NCBI GenBank assembly: GCA_016342285.1
Contig: JAEINQ010000014.1
Location: 1 to 64,000, forward strand
Direction of reading: 5' to 3'
Source of the DNA: Desulfobacterales bacterium
Lineage (GTDB): Bacteria; Desulfobacterota; Desulfobacteria; Desulfobacterales; JAEINQ01
Length of the DNA stretch: 64,000 nt
Of this stretch, positions 16,485 to 24,165 are shown piece after piece (within the stretch, counting starts at the first letter, position 1; each line of letters starts with the position of its first letter). Position numbers and translations under genes: made by a program. Under the pieces are notes generated by a model. The model had not been told where the DNA came from. It saw only the letters and a list, made by a program, of their open reading frames with translations, and ran no database searches.

Positions 16485-17651
16485 CTATTTGGAAGGCAGC
16501 TTTAGCCCCCTCAGGGCAATGATGTTCCGCTGAATCTCGGAGGTGCCGGCGTAGATGGTCTCCACCACGCTGGTGCGGTAATACCATTCCATCATTCCGG
16601 ATAAAACCGCCCACTTGGAGCCGTTTTTCAATTGCCCATAAGGGCCTAGAATCTCCATCCCCGTGCGGGTAATCTTTTGAGCGGTTTCCGTGGCAAATAC
16701 TTTCTGCATGGAAGCCTGATAGTTGGGCGTCTGGCCGTTATCGATCATGTGGGCCAGGCGGAAATAGAGCAGCCGGTCCGCTTCCAATTCGATTTTGAGC
16801 TGGGCCAGCTTCTGCCGGACCAGGGGGTCTTTGGACAGAGCGTGGCCGTTGACATGGGTCTCCTTGGCATAGGCCACCATCGAATTAAACACCCGTTCAA
16901 AGGCAGCCAACGGATACATCCGTTCAAAATCCAGGGCCGTCATGAGATACAAAAAGCCGCAATTGAGATCCCCCACAAGATTCTCTTTGGGCACCCGGAC
17001 ATTGGTATAAAAAACCTCATTGGTCTGCCATCCGGCCATGGTTTTCATGGGCCGGATGTCGATTCCCGGACTTTTCAAATCCACGATCATCATCGACATG
17101 CCCTGGTATCGCTTGGCTTCCGGATCCGTGATCGTGGCCAACCAGTGAAAATCAGCCACATGGGCCGAGGTGTTAAAGGATTTTTGGCCGTTTAAGAGAA
17201 AATGATCCCCCTTGTCCACGGCGCGGATATCCAGAGAGGAGAGATCCGAACCGGCCTGGGGCTCGGTATAGCCCAGGGCAAACTCGACCTCTCCGCGGGC
17301 AATGGGCAGCAGCCACCGTTCCTTCATCTCGTCATTTGCAAAGTGCATGATGGTGGGCCCGGCCATGTGGGCCGCCACAAAAACCACCGGAACACCGGCC
17401 CGGGCCATTTCGGACCGGATTGCGGCATTGAGAACGGCGGAAGCGTCAAGTCCCCCGCGGGCTTCGGGCCAATTGGGCGTCAACCAGCCGTTTGCGGCAA
17501 ATTTCTTGATAAATTGACGGGCCTCGAGACCACCGTAAATATGCCCGAGCCGGTGGGTTTCATCCAGCAGTGCGGGGGTTGTTTCCGATTCGAGAAAGCT
17601 TCGGACGTCCTTTAAAATATTCTTTTCAGCCGGTGTAAAATCAAACTCCAT
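16485..17651 (-). CDS. Acyl-CoA dehydrogenase
   Basis: A 388-residue FAD enzyme oxidising an acyl-CoA to the 2-enoyl-CoA. The start at 17651 follows GAGGGAATC and gives MEFDFTPAEKNILKDVRSFL; codons upstream to 17696 are rejected. ALGYTEPQAGSDLSSL is the FAD/substrate-binding signature, and the C-terminal GTSEIQRNIIALRGL is the second signature. The residue before GT is Ala (IYAGTSEIQ), whereas medium-chain enzymes carry the catalytic Glu there (IYEGT); the base must lie elsewhere, as in several long- or branched-chain subfamilies. The upstream sequence overlaps the stop of an acyl-CoA synthetase remnant, implying the ancestral order synthetase-dehydrogenase-dehydrogenase-hydratase. Confidence 0.9.
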   Translation of the reverse strand: MEFDFTPAEKNILKDVRSFLESETTPALLDETHRLGHIYGGLEARQFIKKFAANGWLTPNWPEARGGLDASAVLNAAIRSEMARAGVPVVFVAAHMAGPTIMHFANDEMKERWLLPIARGEVEFALGYTEPQAGSDLSSLDIRAVDKGDHFLLNGQKSFNTSAHVADFHWLATITDPEAKRYQGMSMMIVDLKSPGIDIRPMKTMAGWQTNEVFYTNVRVPKENLVGDLNCGFLYLMTALDFERMYPLAAFERVFNSMVAYAKETHVNGHALSKDPLVRQKLAQLKIELEADRLLYFRLAHMIDNGQTPNYQASMQKVFATETAQKITRTGMEILGPYGQLKNGSKWAVLSGMMEWYYRTSVVETIYAGTSEIQRNIIALRGLKLPSK

Positions 17652-17805
17652 GATTCCCTCGCAGATGTTGTTTCTTCGCTTTATGGGGCCAAACACTCGC
17701 CGCGGGTTTTTCGATGATCCGTTTTTCCCTTAACGCCCGTTTCAGGACTTTCCCCACCAGGCTTTTGGGAATGGCATCGATAAAACAGATTTTCATTGGA
17801 AAATC
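17641..17805 (-). pseudogene. C-terminal remnant of an acyl-CoA synthetase (AMP-forming)
   Basis: On the minus strand one frame reads NDFPMKICFIDAIPKSLVGK and then VLKRALREKRIIEKPAASVW, the typical end of AMP-forming fatty acyl-CoA synthetases, including the catalytic lysine motif (PKSLVGKVL). The frame overlaps the last codons of the crotonase at 17804 and runs to a TGA at 17641-17643, overlapping the dehydrogenase start at 17651. Only about 50 codons remain; the AMP-binding domain is missing. A deletion apparently fused the crotonase gene to the synthetase tail. Confidence 0.72.
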
Positions 17806-18577
17806 ATTGTTCCGTCTTTGATGCGGAAAGCTCGATTTTCATGGCGGCGATCATGAAGGCCTGATTGCGATTTTCCAAGGCGAGGGCCTGTTCAAGGGAT
17901 ACCGCGCCCAGATTCTGGTTAATGGCCTCTTTGGTCATCTTAAGGCCCAGGGGGGTTTTCTTCGTCAGTTTTTCCGCCATCTCAAAGGCATCGGCCATGA
18001 GGGACTCCCTGGGTACCAGGCGGCTGGCAAAGCCAAGTTGCATGGCTTCTTCGGCACTCATGAAATCACCGGTATAGAGAAATTCGTTGGCCCTTCCCGA
18101 TCCAATCTGCCTGGGCAGAAAATAACTGCTGGCCAGGTCGGCCCCCCCGAGGCCGATATTGATATAGGCGGCATTGAACCGCGCTTCGGGTGTAATCATC
18201 CTCAGGTCCGAAGCCATGGCAAAACTGAATCCGGCGCCGGACGCGGCCCCGTGAATCGCGGCGATGACGGGCTGGGGGATGACGCGCATCCGGTAGAAGA
18301 GTCGGGAGGCACGGCTTTGAAACCGGTAGATCCGTTCGGGAGAGGCTTCAAAAAGGGCTGAGGCTGATTCCTTCATGTCCATGCCCGAGCAAAATCCTTT
18401 GTCCCCGGCACCGGTCAGGATCAGCACGCGAACGGTTTTTTCCCGCTCCAGGATATCAAAGACCTGCTCGAGTTCCTCGATCATGGTTCTATTCAGGGCG
18501 TTGATGGTTTTGGGCCGATTCAGGGTGAGAAGGCCGACGCTGTCCTTTATTTCAAATAAAATCGTTTCAAAATTCAT
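17804..18577 (-). CDS. Enoyl-CoA hydratase/isomerase-family protein lacking crotonase glutamates
   Basis: A 257-residue crotonase-fold protein. The start at 18577 follows GGAGGG. FCSGMDMKESA and the helix GAASGAGFSFAMASDLRM identify the fold. Both positions that carry glutamate in classical hydratases are changed (GAGFSFAMASD instead of GCELAMMCD-type; FNAAYINIGLGGAD). An aspartate in GLGGADLASSYFLPR is present, as in isomerases and other crotonase relatives. It should not be assumed to be a standard hydratase; isomerase or hydrolase activity on a bulky acyl-CoA is possible. It is first in the minus-strand acyl-CoA set, and its 3' end overlaps the synthetase remnant. Confidence 0.82.
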   Translation of the reverse strand: MNFETILFEIKDSVGLLTLNRPKTINALNRTMIEELEQVFDILEREKTVRVLILTGAGDKGFCSGMDMKESASALFEASPERIYRFQSRASRLFYRMRVIPQPVIAAIHGAASGAGFSFAMASDLRMITPEARFNAAYINIGLGGADLASSYFLPRQIGSGRANEFLYTGDFMSAEEAMQLGFASRLVPRESLMADAFEMAEKLTKKTPLGLKMTKEAINQNLGAVSLEQALALENRNQAFMIAAMKIELSASKTEQ

Positions 18578-18610
18578 TGTTTCCCTCCAAACAGATTGTG
18601 ATGAAAAAGG

Positions 18611-18776
18611 GTAAGCGTTCACAGGGCATCACGCCGAGGCGTGACTTTGTTCCCGGGCAATTGAAGTACGAACGAGTACGCCTGCATGCCCGGCGCCTCG
18701 CATCTGCGGCACCCTGTAAACGCTTACCGTGCGAGGGGTTGGAACTTCTTGAGCGTTTCAATCCCGTGAACAGTTA
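18611..18776. repeat. ~160-bp nested palindromic element, copy 2
   Basis: Begins GTAAGCGTTCACAGGGCATC and ends TCCCGTGAACAGTTA. The internal stem CACGCCGAGGCGTG and the CCGGGCA/TGCCCGG stem are both present, and GCACCCTGTAAACGCTTAC recurs near the right third. It sits immediately upstream of the crotonase start at 18577, where it may affect expression. Confidence 0.82.
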
Positions 18777-19105
18777 GGAAAAAGGCATCGAGCCTCGGTG
18801 ATTTCCGGATCATCCGTTATTCCGATGGCGATTTGTCCGGGTCTGGTCCAATAAAGCAATTTTGGGGCCAGCTTTTATGTTCTATAATATCTAATAGTTA
18901 AAACGATGAAAAATCATAAAAGTTATATTTGACATTTATTTTGGCATATACGATATATATAAAATATATTTGGCATATATGACATTTTAAGCTTCATGCT
19001 CTTCGTGGTAAATTAGAAAACTGGCATGTCGGTGACTTCTAAGGAAGTAGCTTCCGATGACGCCCGATAACAATATGAATTCAGAGCTAAAAAGCCACAT
19101 ATGGC

Positions 19106-19174
19106 GTCATGCCTGCGCAGGCAGGCATCCAGGCTCTTTTGAAATCACTGGATTCCCGCCTACGCGGGAATGAC
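19106..19174. repeat. 69-bp REP, copy 2, in an A/T-rich intergenic region
   Basis: GTCATGCCTGCGCAGGCAGG...CCCGCCTACGCGGGAATGAC: two hairpins joined by a short spacer, 69 bp as in the other copies. The surrounding 18777-19296 gap has no gene. Its left part (18890-19000) is strongly A/T-rich with repeated TTTGGCATATA motifs, a plausible regulatory region for the activator gene, but no promoter could be assigned. Confidence 0.75.
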
Positions 19175-19296
19175 GGACAGTTCCTTTCAGATATATGGTC
19201 GTGGTCGTTCGCGGCCTGGAAAAGCTTTTTACGAGAGCATCAAACTTGCCGCCAAACCGTCCCAACGTGCACATTGTCAGAAATATGATGACGTAA

Positions 19297-20856
19297 ATGA
19301 AGAGAAGATTAAAAATGGATGAAAACGAATTTTTCCGTGAAGCGACCCTGCGCATCTGCGGATCAATCCAGATTGAATCCGCCCTGTCCGATTGTTTCAA
19401 CTACCTGAAACGTTCCATTGATGCCGACAGTATCTATCTGCATTACATTACCCCCAATGAAAAAAGCGGCACTGTCTTTGCCATGGCCGACCACGGGGGA
19501 GGGCGCCGGATGGACCTCCGTTTTTCCCATCCGGACGTGGTCTGGCGCTATATCGGAACCGGTGAGAAGCTGCCCAAAGAGTTGCTTTTAAACCGGGCCG
19601 ATCAGCATCCCCTCGGAAAAGAGATGGTCCGTATTGTTGGGCTTAGGGGAAAAATTTCCTGCATGATCTTGCGCCTTAGTATCGATGGAAACGAGATGGG
19701 GGTGGTGGGATTGGCTGCCCGGGGATGGAACCGGTTCACCAAAGAGCATCTGGACCTGGTGCGGCTCCTGCAGGCACCGTTTGCCATTGCCATTTCCAAC
19801 AGCCGTCGATACCTGGAGCTTTTGGAACTGAAAAATCTTCTGACCGATGATAACCGATACCTGTTGAATGAACTGCGCATCCAGCAAAATGACGAGATTG
19901 TCGGTGCAGACAACGGCCTCAGCCAGGTCATGCAGCAGGTCCGCCAGGTTGCCCCGCTGGAAAGCCCGGTGCTGCTGCTCGGTGAAACCGGTGCGGGCAA
20001 GGAGGTGATTGCCAATGCCGTGCACAATTTTTCCAACCGCGGCAACGGCCCGTTTATCAAGGTCAATTGCGGGGCTATTCCCGAAGCCCTCATCGACAGT
20101 GAACTTTTTGGCCATGTCAAAGGCGCCTTTACCGGGGCTCTTGAAAAAAGACGCGGCCGCTTTGAACGGTCCCACCGGGGAACCATTTTTTTAGATGAAA
20201 TCGGCGAATTGCCAAAGGCGGCCCAGCTTCGCCTCTTGCGCGTCCTGCAGGAAAAAGAGTTTGAACCGGTGGGCGGAACAGACAGCATCCGTGTGGATAT
20301 CCGGGTGGTGGCGGCAACCAATCGCAACCTGGAAGCGCAGGTGCGAAAGGGTCGGTTTCGTAAGGATCTTTACTTCCGGCTCCGGGTGTTTCCCATCGTT
20401 ATTCCGCCCCTGCGGGAAAGAAAAGGGGATATCCCGGCTCTGGTCAATTATTTTCTGCTGAAAAAATATCGGAAAATGGGATTTGAAAATTTCCCGGAAC
20501 TGGCCATCGGTGCCCTGAGAAAACTGACGGTCTATGATTGGCCCGGCAATATCCGGGAGCTGGAAAATACCGTGGAACGCGCCATGATCATCAGTCGGGA
20601 TGCGCCCCTGCGGTTTGACGATCTTGGCGCCCTTCGGCTGGATGGCCCGGCTGAAGAACAGAGCGCATCCGATGGCGGGTCCCTGGTGATGGACGATGTC
20701 CTGATCCGTCATATCCAAAAGGTCCTGGCCCTCACCCGGGGCAAAATCAGCGGCCCTGACGGTGCGGCGGAACGCCTGGGCATCAATCCTGCCACCTTGC
20801 GCCACCGTATGCGAAAACTCGGCATCGCCTTTGGCCGGCGCGTAAAACATCCTTGA
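19297..20856 (+). CDS. Sigma-54-dependent activator with GAF sensor domain
   Basis: A 519-residue NtrC/NifA/FhlA-type enhancer-binding protein. Residues ~15-170 look like a GAF ligand-sensing domain. Residues ~200-430 are the AAA+ core with Walker A GETGAGKE, the sigma-54 contact loop GAFTGA, Walker B GTIFLDEIGE, and the R-finger region. The C-terminus (LALTRGKISGPDGAAERLGI...LRHRMRKLGI) is a Fis-type helix-turn-helix. It has no receiver domain, so it senses a small molecule rather than a histidine kinase signal. An ATG at 19315 with GAAGAG upstream is an equally good start. Targets are unknown; the only clear -24/-12 promoter I found is at 7044-7059. Confidence 0.92.
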   Translation: MKRRLKMDENEFFREATLRICGSIQIESALSDCFNYLKRSIDADSIYLHYITPNEKSGTVFAMADHGGGRRMDLRFSHPDVVWRYIGTGEKLPKELLLNRADQHPLGKEMVRIVGLRGKISCMILRLSIDGNEMGVVGLAARGWNRFTKEHLDLVRLLQAPFAIAISNSRRYLELLELKNLLTDDNRYLLNELRIQQNDEIVGADNGLSQVMQQVRQVAPLESPVLLLGETGAGKEVIANAVHNFSNRGNGPFIKVNCGAIPEALIDSELFGHVKGAFTGALEKRRGRFERSHRGTIFLDEIGELPKAAQLRLLRVLQEKEFEPVGGTDSIRVDIRVVAATNRNLEAQVRKGRFRKDLYFRLRVFPIVIPPLRERKGDIPALVNYFLLKKYRKMGFENFPELAIGALRKLTVYDWPGNIRELENTVERAMIISRDAPLRFDDLGALRLDGPAEEQSASDGGSLVMDDVLIRHIQKVLALTRGKISGPDGAAERLGINPATLRHRMRKLGIAFGRRVKHP

Positions 20857-20920
20857 TCAAGTGCTCTGCCTGCTGTAAAAACGTTCGTTCGTTCGTCCAA
20901 TCCAAGCGAGGAGCACAGAT

Positions 20921-21316
20921 ATGATTTCCGCTGATAGTGAACAACCACATTACAAAACACAGTTTACAAACGGGAAGAGCGTGTCTTTTTCTGACACGAC
21001 ATTTGACAAAGGAGGCAGTGGTGCCGGTTTTCGTCCGCATGATCTGCTTGAAGCGGCTTTGGCAAGCTGCATGAACATGTCTATTCGTATGTTTGCCCAA
21101 GAGCACGCAATTCCATTGTTTTCTGTCTCAACCACAGTTACGCTCGACAGGAGCACCCCCGACGAGACATGCTTTGAGTACCGTGTGAAGCTCTCCGGCG
21201 ACTTATCAGCTGTTGACAGAAAACGGCTGATCGATGTCACCACGTCTTGCCCGGTACGACGAACGCTCTCGCAGAAACTGACTTTTCGAGAACACTCGTG
21301 TGACGGTCAGATTTAA
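20921..21316 (+). CDS. OsmC/Ohr-family peroxiredoxin-like protein
   Basis: A 131-residue OsmC-family protein, probably a thiol-dependent hydroperoxidase or related thiol protein in the cytoplasm. The two family cysteines are present: one in HDLLEAALASCMNMSIRM (near residue 47) and one in TSCPVRRTLSQ (near residue 110). Both are cysteine codons, not TGA. GAGGAG precedes the ATG. It lies downstream of the sigma-54 activator with a 64-bp gap and upstream of the unknown gene at 21431. Confidence 0.88.
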   Translation: MISADSEQPHYKTQFTNGKSVSFSDTTFDKGGSGAGFRPHDLLEAALASCMNMSIRMFAQEHAIPLFSVSTTVTLDRSTPDETCFEYRVKLSGDLSAVDRKRLIDVTTSCPVRRTLSQKLTFREHSCDGQI

Positions 21317-21430
21317 ACGATATGGGTTCAATTGTACCGCGGAGCATAAAAGATGGGCAGAAAACTGAAGAACAAAGCAATGAAGAGAATCGCTTTTTAT
21401 TGTGACGCTGTGTAAAAAGGAGAATGCACC

Positions 21431-22354
21431 ATGGATTCGATATCTGAAAAGATCAATGGCTGGATCGGCGAAGGCAAAGATGTTCGAAGTGCCCATTGGC
21501 AGGGCGCTCTCGAAAAGATGATGGATGTCTTTTCACCGGTTTTAGAACCGGGGAAACTGGTTCCGGTTCAGGGACTGGCGAGCGATGACCTTGCCGTTTT
21601 CACGGCGGCCCTTGAGGCCATCGACCTCAGCCCCGGTCTTTTGGCGGTCTTTTTGCCACCGCCCATTGCCGGAAACATCACACCGCCAGAATCCGCCGGC
21701 GAACTCCAGCGGATTGACAAGGGCAAACCGTCCTACAAAATTCTGATTGCCAGACCCGGCAAAGCGCTGAGAGTGATGTGCGCTGAAATATCAGACCATG
21801 CAAAAAAGCCCGGGGTTGATATTTTCCAGTCCGGCGCTTTGCTGGGAACCTACGATTATCATAACCAAAAAGAGTGTCTGGAGGGCTTGACGCCAACGGT
21901 CCGGGTTCACATCTGGGAAAAAGGACCATGGCGCCAGAAAGACTATAAGCAGTACACGATGAACTGGTTTGAAAAAGTGATGTTGCTTGGAAAAGGGACG
22001 ATTCCGGTCGAGAAAAGCTGCTCATTTCTTCATAGCCCGACACTGATTAAAAGCAATCGGATTGATGCCATTTTTACACTGATTCATGGCATCCTGATCG
22101 ACCGCTTTACGAATGCAGATGGCCCTGATCAAGATGTTGTTTCGTCGATCCGAAATATCGCGGATGTGAAGGTTCGGGCCGATCGATTCAATGCTTTTGC
22201 CGAAGAGCGCGTACTGGCTCTTTTGAATGTGATCCGGGATGGGGAAATAATAGAATTCAGCGCGTTTTCAAACAGGGAAGCCGAGCAGTTCAAGCAGGAA
22301 TTTCCCGGAACCGTCCAGCGGATTGCCCGGCAGGTCATCGGAGAGCGCGGATAG
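21431..22354 (+). CDS. Hypothetical protein, unrecognised family
   Basis: A 307-residue protein that I do not recognise. It has no signal peptide, membrane segment or known motif; it is mixed alpha/beta with regions such as LSPGLLAVFLPPPIAGNITPP and VRVHIWEKGPWRQKDYKQYT, and a charged C-terminus (NREAEQFKQEFPGTVQRIA). A few Cys and His residues are scattered without a metal-site pattern. The ATG follows AAAAAGGAGAATGCACC, a good ribosome binding site. A truncated paralogue of its last ~30 codons is at 5779-5892. The OsmC gene precedes it with a 114-bp gap. Confidence 0.6.
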   Translation: MDSISEKINGWIGEGKDVRSAHWQGALEKMMDVFSPVLEPGKLVPVQGLASDDLAVFTAALEAIDLSPGLLAVFLPPPIAGNITPPESAGELQRIDKGKPSYKILIARPGKALRVMCAEISDHAKKPGVDIFQSGALLGTYDYHNQKECLEGLTPTVRVHIWEKGPWRQKDYKQYTMNWFEKVMLLGKGTIPVEKSCSFLHSPTLIKSNRIDAIFTLIHGILIDRFTNADGPDQDVVSSIRNIADVKVRADRFNAFAEERVLALLNVIRDGEIIEFSAFSNREAEQFKQEFPGTVQRIARQVIGERG

Positions 22355-22481
22355 CGGAAAAGCGAAAACAAAGGGGCTTTGAAATTTTCGAGCTTTAGTA
22401 CACGTATTCATAAGTACAATACCGTATTTGCGAATCGAAGCATTTAGTTTTCGTGTTAAAGCACTTTCCGATTTACTTAGA

Positions 22482-23924
22482 TTAAAATGACAGCCTGGTC
22501 TTGATATACTTGGGGACCAGGTAATCGAGAATTCCCATCGATCCGCCTTCCCTTCCCATGCCGCTTTCCTTAACCCCGCCAAAGGGGGCTTCGGCGCAGG
22601 CCAGAAGCACTTCGTTGATGCCCACCATGCCGACCTCCAGCGCCTCGGAGGCCAGGGTCGCGGTCTTTAGTGATTCGGTGAACACGTAGCCGGCCAGGCC
22701 AAATGGCAGGGCGTTGGCCCGGGCCATGACCTCGTCGAAGTCGTCAAAGCCGGTGATGGGGGCGATGGGGGCAAAGGGTTCCTGGTGCATGATCAGTGCG
22801 TCTTCAGGCACATTGTCGATGACGGTGGGCTCAAAGAAATATCCTTTTTGGAACGTGGCTGCGCGTTTGCCGCCGGTGAGCAGCCTGCCTCCTTTGTCAA
22901 CTGCGTCAACGCAAAGGGCCTGACAGTGTTCCAGGCCGCGCTGGTTGGCCATCGGGCCGAGGGTGACGCCGGGGTCGAAGCCGAGGCCGAGGGTCAAAGA
23001 TTTTGCATAATCGGTAAACGCATTGGCGAAGACATCCCGGATGCTGTTATGCACGTAAAACCGGGAAGGTGATATGCATACCTGGCCGCAGTTTCGGAAT
23101 TTGGCCGTGGCCAGCGTCTTGGCGGCCGCCAACGGGTCCGCATCATCAAAAACGATGGCCGGGCCGTGACCGCCCAGTTCCATGGAGACCTTTTTTACTC
23201 CGTCGGCGCAGAGGTGGAGGAGCTGTTTTCCCACCGGCACCGAACCGGTCAAAGAGACTTTTCTCACCGTTGATGAACCGATGAGGTGTTCGGCGATGAG
23301 GGAAGACTTTCCAGTGACCACGCAGACGGCGCCGGACGGGATTCCGGCATCGGCCAATGCCTGGACCAGAACCATTAACGTGCCCGGGGCTTCGCCGGCG
23401 GGCTTACAGATCACCGAGCACCCGGCAGCCAGGGCCGCGGCGATTTTTCGTGCCGGTAGCAGGACGGGAAAGTTCCAGGCGGAAAAGGCCGCACAGACCC
23501 CCACCGGCTGGTAGATCACCGACATGCGAACATCCGGGGTGCGGCCCTCAATGGTCTGGCCGTAGATCCGCTTGGTCTCCTCAGCGTACCACTCGAACTG
23601 ATCGGCGGCTGCCGCGGTTTCCCCCCTGGCTTCGGCCAGGGGTTTGCCGGTTTCGGTCACCATGACGCGAGCGATCTCTTCGATCCTTTCATGGATCAAT
23701 ACAGACGCTTTTCGAAGAACAACGGCCCGGTCCCAGGCAGGCGTTCTCTTCCACGTATCAAAGCCTTTTCGGGCCGATTCCAGGGCATGTTCCAGATCTT
23801 CAGGCGTTGCCGAAGGTACCTCGCCGATAATCTCTTCGGTGGCCGGGTTGATCACCGGAAAGGTCTTTTTGTCTGAAGCGTTCTGCCACTTGCCGTCGAT
23901 AAAAAGTCCATATTCGCTATACAT
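22482..23924 (-). CDS. NAD(P)-dependent aldehyde dehydrogenase (succinate-semialdehyde-type)
   Basis: A 480-residue ALDH-superfamily enzyme that oxidises an aldehyde to the acid. The catalytic glutamate is in MELGGHGPAIVFDDAD, the nucleophilic cysteine in FRNCGQVCISPSRFYVH, and the coenzyme loop in SLTGSVPVGKQL. VCAAFSAWNFPVLLPARKIAAALAAGC and EAPFGGVKESGMGREGG are typical of the GabD-like group, which handles semialdehydes such as succinate or sugar-derived semialdehydes. The start follows AAAAGGG. It is the distal member of the minus-strand catabolic cluster, where it could oxidise a semialdehyde product; the substrate is inference. Confidence 0.9.
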   Translation of the reverse strand: MYSEYGLFIDGKWQNASDKKTFPVINPATEEIIGEVPSATPEDLEHALESARKGFDTWKRTPAWDRAVVLRKASVLIHERIEEIARVMVTETGKPLAEARGETAAAADQFEWYAEETKRIYGQTIEGRTPDVRMSVIYQPVGVCAAFSAWNFPVLLPARKIAAALAAGCSVICKPAGEAPGTLMVLVQALADAGIPSGAVCVVTGKSSLIAEHLIGSSTVRKVSLTGSVPVGKQLLHLCADGVKKVSMELGGHGPAIVFDDADPLAAAKTLATAKFRNCGQVCISPSRFYVHNSIRDVFANAFTDYAKSLTLGLGFDPGVTLGPMANQRGLEHCQALCVDAVDKGGRLLTGGKRAATFQKGYFFEPTVIDNVPEDALIMHQEPFAPIAPITGFDDFDEVMARANALPFGLAGYVFTESLKTATLASEALEVGMVGINEVLLACAEAPFGGVKESGMGREGGSMGILDYLVPKYIKTRLSF

Positions 23925-23944
23925 TTTTTTCCCTTTTACTTGTT

Positions 23945-24105
23945 CACCACAGAGACACAGTGGGCACAGAGGGATTTAATTTTGCACAGATCGGGAGACG
24001 GCGATCTGTGCAAAGCCAAAACTGCACGGCTTTCTTATCCCTGGCCGCTGTCTCCCGGCCGGGGATAAATAAAAAAAGCTCTGTGGCCTCTGTGTCTCGG
24101 TGGTG
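23945..24105. repeat. MITE-like inverted-repeat element (CACAGAG family), copy B
   Basis: Same layout as 110-276: CACCACAGAGACACAG at the left, CTGTGTCTCGGTGGTG at the right, and internal hairpins CACAGATCG...CGATCTGTG and TATCCCTGGCC...GGCCGGGGATA. It occupies nearly the whole gap between the symporter and the aldehyde dehydrogenase. Confidence 0.78.
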
Positions 24106-24165
24106 AGATAATCATTTGGTTTCGGCTATGCTGAGCTGTGTTCTCCGAGCCCCCGTGGTTGGGAA

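Noticed and set aside
20921-21316. OsmC protein as a third selenoprotein
   Set aside because: OsmC-like selenoproteins are known, but both catalytic positions here are encoded by ordinary cysteine codons and no in-frame TGA is present.
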